A stretch of 34,574 bases of DNA, taken from positions 1-34,574 of the forward strand of contig CABXQY010000007.1 of NCBI GenBank assembly GCA_902514485.1, given 5' to 3'. Shown here one piece after another: positions 31,292 to 34,574 of the stretch (the first letter of the stretch is position 1; each line of letters begins with the position of its first letter). The position numbers were made by a program, and so were the translations under genes. The notes below the pieces were generated by a model. It saw only the letters and a list, made by a program, of their open reading frames with translations, was not told the DNA's origin and made no database searches. This DNA comes from an uncultured Candidatus Poseidoniales archaeon (GTDB lineage: Archaea; Thermoplasmatota; Poseidoniia; Poseidoniales; Thalassarchaeaceae).

Positions 31292-33307
31292 TTACAGTGT
31301 ACAATCGCCATCACATACATCTAATATTTGTCCTTTCAGAAGAAATCCGAAAGCAATTTCAGCAGGTTCTGTAGGTGTCCATAAATACCCATGAGCGCCA
31401 TTCCCTGGTCCGAAGATATTTTCTTCAGGTGCTGTATAATTTCCGTTAAAATACACAGCTACTGATGAAGATGCATCCCCTTCAACCCATATTGATGTTT
31501 CAAGTGGATGATAAACTGAACTATTCATAATCAATGCACCTGAACTTCGAACCATTCTATCTGCAGATAAAACAGGGACTACTTGGTCTCCCATTGAATT
31601 CAAAGCAACAAATTGATGTTCATGTAATCCTAAATGTTCGCTGTTGAGATATGCTGAATATACGTCAGGGTCTACAATGTCCCATAATTGCTGAATTACA
31701 GCAGACATAATCACGGCTCTATCCATTTGATTATCATATGATATGTCTAGGGAAAATGCATAATATAATCCTTCTACTGCTCCGGATCTTTCAGCAATCA
31801 AGGTGTACGGGCCTCCGCCTGCGAATAATGCTCCTCGCTCAATATCCGGAGATAATGCCATCACTGGGATTCCTACTATCCCTCCTAGGGAATAACCCCC
31901 CCAGTGAATCTCATCTGTATTTACAATCTTGACATCTGAATCATAGAATTCAGTCAAGTTAGAACAAGCATCCGAAAATGTCCTCGCTAATACTACATGA
32001 TTGATCATTCCCTGTTCTAAACTTGCAGAGTGATGAGTGAAATAATTAGGATCTAACAATGCAAAAGAAATAGGGTCATAGTCAACGCTTGTGAACCCTG
32101 TGATATCAGTTGTAAGCATCACAGTTTGATACGTATGGGCCCATCCTCTAGGTCCTCCATCACTTTGTCCCAAGAAACCATGCCCCCAGATTGTAATAGG
32201 CATGTTTTCTGTACTATCTTCAATGTTTGGAATAATCATTGTGAAAGGTATTTCTCTATTTTCTACGAAGACAGGCATACGATTTTCATCTCTCTGAATC
32301 AATGTAGGATTATATTCTGAGACAGTATATTGAGGTGTCGTAAATGTACCAGTTATTCTTCTCAAAGTGAGATTATCATCCCCATAATTTTCATCAACGG
32401 AATCTATGGTACAACCAATACCTCCTCCAACTCTCTCTAATGCATCATCTCTCATGTGTATTGTTGGACCCAATGCAGATTCTGCTGAGTTAGTCGTAAA
32501 GCTCCAAATTGCTTGTATTCCTGATCTTTCAACATTCTTCTCTTCTATGAAATAGTCAATTAGAAGCGAAATTTCCCCTCTCCTATCTTCAATGTCTAAT
32601 GAGTCAGTGGTATTACCATTCATTATTGCGTTAAGTGCTTGTGAAGGCTCAATTAATTCACCTAATTCATCACTTAAACCATGTACTAAGACGCCATATT
32701 CAGTATTGAATTCTAAATGTTTAATTGTTCTTATATGCAGAATCACAGCCTCTCCTTCTTCAGCCCTAGCATCTAACTCAACCCAATGCTCCACATGTTC
32801 TCCTGTATCCATATTCACTAGCATTGTTTGATGACCTGAATTCATACTTAGTGAGATATTATTCTGGCTTGCGAGCATGTCTATTATTGGTATTGAAGAA
32901 AAAGCAGTCATTATTTGAGTAGATGTACTAAATCCATCCATCTGATTGATTAGTGGTATTTCTATAACTGACTTTGATCCTGAACCTGGTAAACTATTAG
33001 CAGCATAATTGATTCTTTTTCCCGTGACAGTAGTAGAATCATCTAGCAAAAAAGCATTGGATGGGAATGGTAACATACAATGAATCGGATTGATATTATC
33101 GCACCCATTTGAGTGAGGGATACTCAATACTTCATTTTCTTCATTATCAAGTGTATCATCTATGCAACTATTATCTAATTCACAATCAGGAAGTGGAATA
33201 TTATCTTCGATTTCATCTGTTGTTTCATTGGATACTTCAGTGCATCCTGAGAGTAATATTGATGCCACTATTAATATCGCTATCAGAGTTCTTTTAGTAG
33301 TATTCAT
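31292..33307 (-). CDS. Large secreted lipoprotein with alpha/beta-hydrolase (lipase-like) domain
   Basis: About 671 residues from the ATG at 33307, which begins a lipoprotein signal (MNTTKRTLIAILIVASILLS then Cys). An acidic linker with paired Cys follows. The segment CMLPFPSNAFLLDD and the beta-rich N-terminal half resemble bacterial virulence-factor lipases. The hydrolase half has IWGHGFLGQ (oxyanion region), the nucleophile elbow GGYSLGGIVG and a C-terminal HGYLW with a likely catalytic His. It is probably a membrane-anchored esterase or lipase acting outside the cell. The Rieske gene lies just upstream on the same strand, with 23 bp between. Confidence 0.78.
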   Translation of the reverse strand: MNTTKRTLIAILIVASILLSGCTEVSNETTDEIEDNIPLPDCELDNSCIDDTLDNEENEVLSIPHSNGCDNINPIHCMLPFPSNAFLLDDSTTVTGKRINYAANSLPGSGSKSVIEIPLINQMDGFSTSTQIMTAFSSIPIIDMLASQNNISLSMNSGHQTMLVNMDTGEHVEHWVELDARAEEGEAVILHIRTIKHLEFNTEYGVLVHGLSDELGELIEPSQALNAIMNGNTTDSLDIEDRRGEISLLIDYFIEEKNVERSGIQAIWSFTTNSAESALGPTIHMRDDALERVGGGIGCTIDSVDENYGDDNLTLRRITGTFTTPQYTVSEYNPTLIQRDENRMPVFVENREIPFTMIIPNIEDSTENMPITIWGHGFLGQSDGGPRGWAHTYQTVMLTTDITGFTSVDYDPISFALLDPNYFTHHSASLEQGMINHVVLARTFSDACSNLTEFYDSDVKIVNTDEIHWGGYSLGGIVGIPVMALSPDIERGALFAGGGPYTLIAERSGAVEGLYYAFSLDISYDNQMDRAVIMSAVIQQLWDIVDPDVYSAYLNSEHLGLHEHQFVALNSMGDQVVPVLSADRMVRSSGALIMNSSVYHPLETSIWVEGDASSSVAVYFNGNYTAPEENIFGPGNGAHGYLWTPTEPAEIAFGFLLKGQILDVCDGDCTL

Positions 33308-33330
33308 CATATCTTCGAAACGACTTTGCA

Positions 33331-34407
33331 CTAAAAATCATTGTCTGAAGAGTTAGTTAATATCCTGTGGAAATGATGGACTCCTTTTTCTTTAGACGGT
33401 GAATATCTTCCTCTTTCATAAGATTTTGAAGAAACTCCTCTTTGTGTAGCTTCAACTATCTCTTGGTCTTCTGCTTCCACTTTATCTAAATCTCCTCCAG
33501 CGCCTTTTCCGAGCATTGATTTTTCACCTACAAAGCCATGATAAACTATTCTTGTTCTGTCGACTGAGATTGGATTCACAACATTTACTGATAGACCCCA
33601 TGGATAAAAGTTCAACATCAAACCTGGATATATCCAATAATAGTAAGCGGCTATTTTTTGTCCAAAGTCAGGTGATGATTCTGGTAAATCGAAACATGCC
33701 TCTCCTTCGTTAGCAATACCTATTTGCAAAACACCTCCTTCGAATAATTCTGTGCTATATGAGTCATAATCAAGCACACTGTGTAAGTCTCCATGCACAA
33801 ATGGAATATGAAAACCTTCGAGATAATTATCTACATAAAGTGCCCAATTAGCATTAATGTCATAAGATCTATGCCTTGATTTATCATATTCAAAAGATTC
33901 AATATTCATCCACCCGATTCTATTTTGCATTTCATTTATTACAGTATCAAAAAATTGTTCTCCACCTAAGAATATTATTCCATTCCATTTTTTAATATCA
34001 AACTCTTTTAGATTATCAGAGTCTGTGGGAAAGTTTTCGACATCTGTAAATTCTGGCATATTCCTCATGCACCCATCTAATCCAAATGTCCTTCCATGAT
34101 ATCCACATTTGAGAGATTTCAGATTACAAGGCTTTGTAGCAATTAGCATACCTCTATGAGTACATACATTTGATAGACATCTTATCTTTTCATCTTTAGT
34201 AAGTATTAACGCTTCTCCGAGAAATTTTTCTAATTGACGTAAAGGTATGGTGTTATTCTCATCAAGTTGACTCACATGTGCTGCAAAGTGAAATGAATTA
34301 GAAAGTTTAGAGAGAATTTCTGAAAATAGGGATTCTTCTGTGTAGTATCTTGATGGTAAGGTATGTGCTTTACAAATATCAGAATCTATGATAGGCGCAG
34401 CGACCAT
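33331..34407 (-). CDS. Rieske-type aromatic-ring/quaternary-amine oxygenase alpha subunit
   Basis: A 358-residue oxygenase. The Rieske [2Fe-2S] motif is CTHRG ... CGYHG (C-x-H and C-x2-H). The mononuclear iron site is in NYLEGFHIPFVH, giving two His, with an Asp expected in the C-terminal DKVEAEDQEIVEATQRG block. SRYYTEESLFSEIL at the N-terminus and the last block resemble choline/carnitine monooxygenase and ring-hydroxylating alpha subunits. Its electron-transfer reductase is not in the window. It could hydroxylate an amine or aromatic substrate. Confidence 0.88.
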   Translation of the reverse strand: MVAAPIIDSDICKAHTLPSRYYTEESLFSEILSKLSNSFHFAAHVSQLDENNTIPLRQLEKFLGEALILTKDEKIRCLSNVCTHRGMLIATKPCNLKSLKCGYHGRTFGLDGCMRNMPEFTDVENFPTDSDNLKEFDIKKWNGIIFLGGEQFFDTVINEMQNRIGWMNIESFEYDKSRHRSYDINANWALYVDNYLEGFHIPFVHGDLHSVLDYDSYSTELFEGGVLQIGIANEGEACFDLPESSPDFGQKIAAYYYWIYPGLMLNFYPWGLSVNVVNPISVDRTRIVYHGFVGEKSMLGKGAGGDLDKVEAEDQEIVEATQRGVSSKSYERGRYSPSKEKGVHHFHRILTNSSDNDF

Positions 34408-34432
34408 TGTGTTGACTCAGATGAATTCGTAT

Positions 34433-34570
34433 TCAGTCATTTTCATGTAGAGTCATCGAATTTCGAATCTTCGACCTCCAATTTACATAAGCAAATGATG
34501 GAATAGACCAGAGAATTATTGACCCTATCCAAGCTATTGCAGAACCGACTATCAAATCATATTCAATCAT
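34433..34570 (-). CDS. Small single-helix membrane ORF at the right edge
   Basis: A 45-codon frame beginning at the ATG at 34570 and ending in TGA at 34433. It has one hydrophobic helix (LIVGSAIAWIGSIILWSIPSF) and a basic tail (NWRSKIRNSM). The frame stays open to the window edge, so it may equally be the C-terminus of a longer membrane protein. It lies 25 bp upstream of the Rieske gene on the same strand. Confidence 0.4.
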   Translation of the reverse strand: MIEYDLIVGSAIAWIGSIILWSIPSFAYVNWRSKIRNSMTLHEND

Positions 34571-34574
34571 CGAC

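Noticed and set aside
1-34574. Insertion sequences, integrases, rRNA genes, attachment sites, replication origin
   Set aside because: No transposase or integrase motif, long terminal inverted repeat, rRNA-like segment or origin-like repeat cluster was seen.

Overview
The window reads as an AT-rich, gene-dense archaeal chromosome segment. Archaeal markers are the C-terminal end of a fibrillarin-type rRNA 2'-O-methyltransferase, a replication factor C small subunit, a TFB-like transcription factor, TATA-like elements at leaderless spacing, and a CAU-anticodon tRNA interrupted by an intron with a textbook bulge-helix-bulge junction. These sit among many genes of bacterial flavour: a fused isobutyryl-CoA mutase, Fpg, a LysE exporter, a FadD-like ligase, PanB, a Rieske oxygenase, extradiol dioxygenases and lipobox lipoproteins. 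That mix fits a marine Thermoplasmatota archaeon of the Group II/III (Poseidoniales-like) type. The taxonomic call is inference.

Layout. 1-5550: fibrillarin end, a small DUF4190-like membrane protein, Fpg glycosylase, a short-chain dehydrogenase, an unknown protein, an aquaporin with an altered filter motif, a Cys-containing PD-(D/E)XK nuclease, an unknown protein, and a cluster of three related palindromes beside a small acidic ORF. 5557-9422 (minus): an 1086-residue isobutyryl-CoA mutase (IcmF), with a perfect hairpin/dyad just before its start, and an unknown protein. 9511-15910: the most unusual block. It holds a 71-residue beta-grasp ubiquitin-like protein ending GGQ, a fused E1(ThiF)-JAB enzyme, a 77-residue helical protein, a divergent TFB with a structured leader, and, converging on it, a two-gene operon of large paralogous zinc-ribbon proteins of unknown family. 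15980-17313: a double zf-TFIIB protein and a membrane protein. 17314-21025 (minus): LysE exporter, long-chain acyl-CoA ligase with an operator-like palindrome upstream, SMUG1-type uracil-DNA glycosylase, YbaK-type deacylase. 21108-22915: PAP2/AUR1-like membrane phosphatase and a four-helix membrane protein. 23001-25486: a coupled three-gene cluster resembling 2-aminophenol 1,6-dioxygenase beta, alpha and 2-aminomuconate deaminase. 25483-31005: PI-PLC-like lipoprotein, amino-acid permease carrying C-terminal EF-hands, PanB, RFC small subunit, membrane protein. 31118-34570: intron-containing tRNA-Met, large hydrolase lipoprotein, Rieske oxygenase, and a small membrane ORF at the right edge.

How the parts may work together. 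The Ubl and E1-JAB pair contains the elements for a minimal conjugation or sulfur-transfer cycle: JAB trims the residue after GG, and E1 adenylates the exposed glycine. No E2 or RING protein is visible. The neighbouring zinc-ribbon paralogs, the 77-residue protein and the TFB are candidate partners by position only. The aminophenol-type cluster and the Rieske protein suggest oxidative use of aromatic or amine compounds. IcmF and the acyl-CoA ligase point to short- or branched-chain and fatty-acid catabolism. Convergent genes often overlap at their 3' ends (4 to 41 nt), so intergenic space is very small and most signals lie within about 150 bp of starts.
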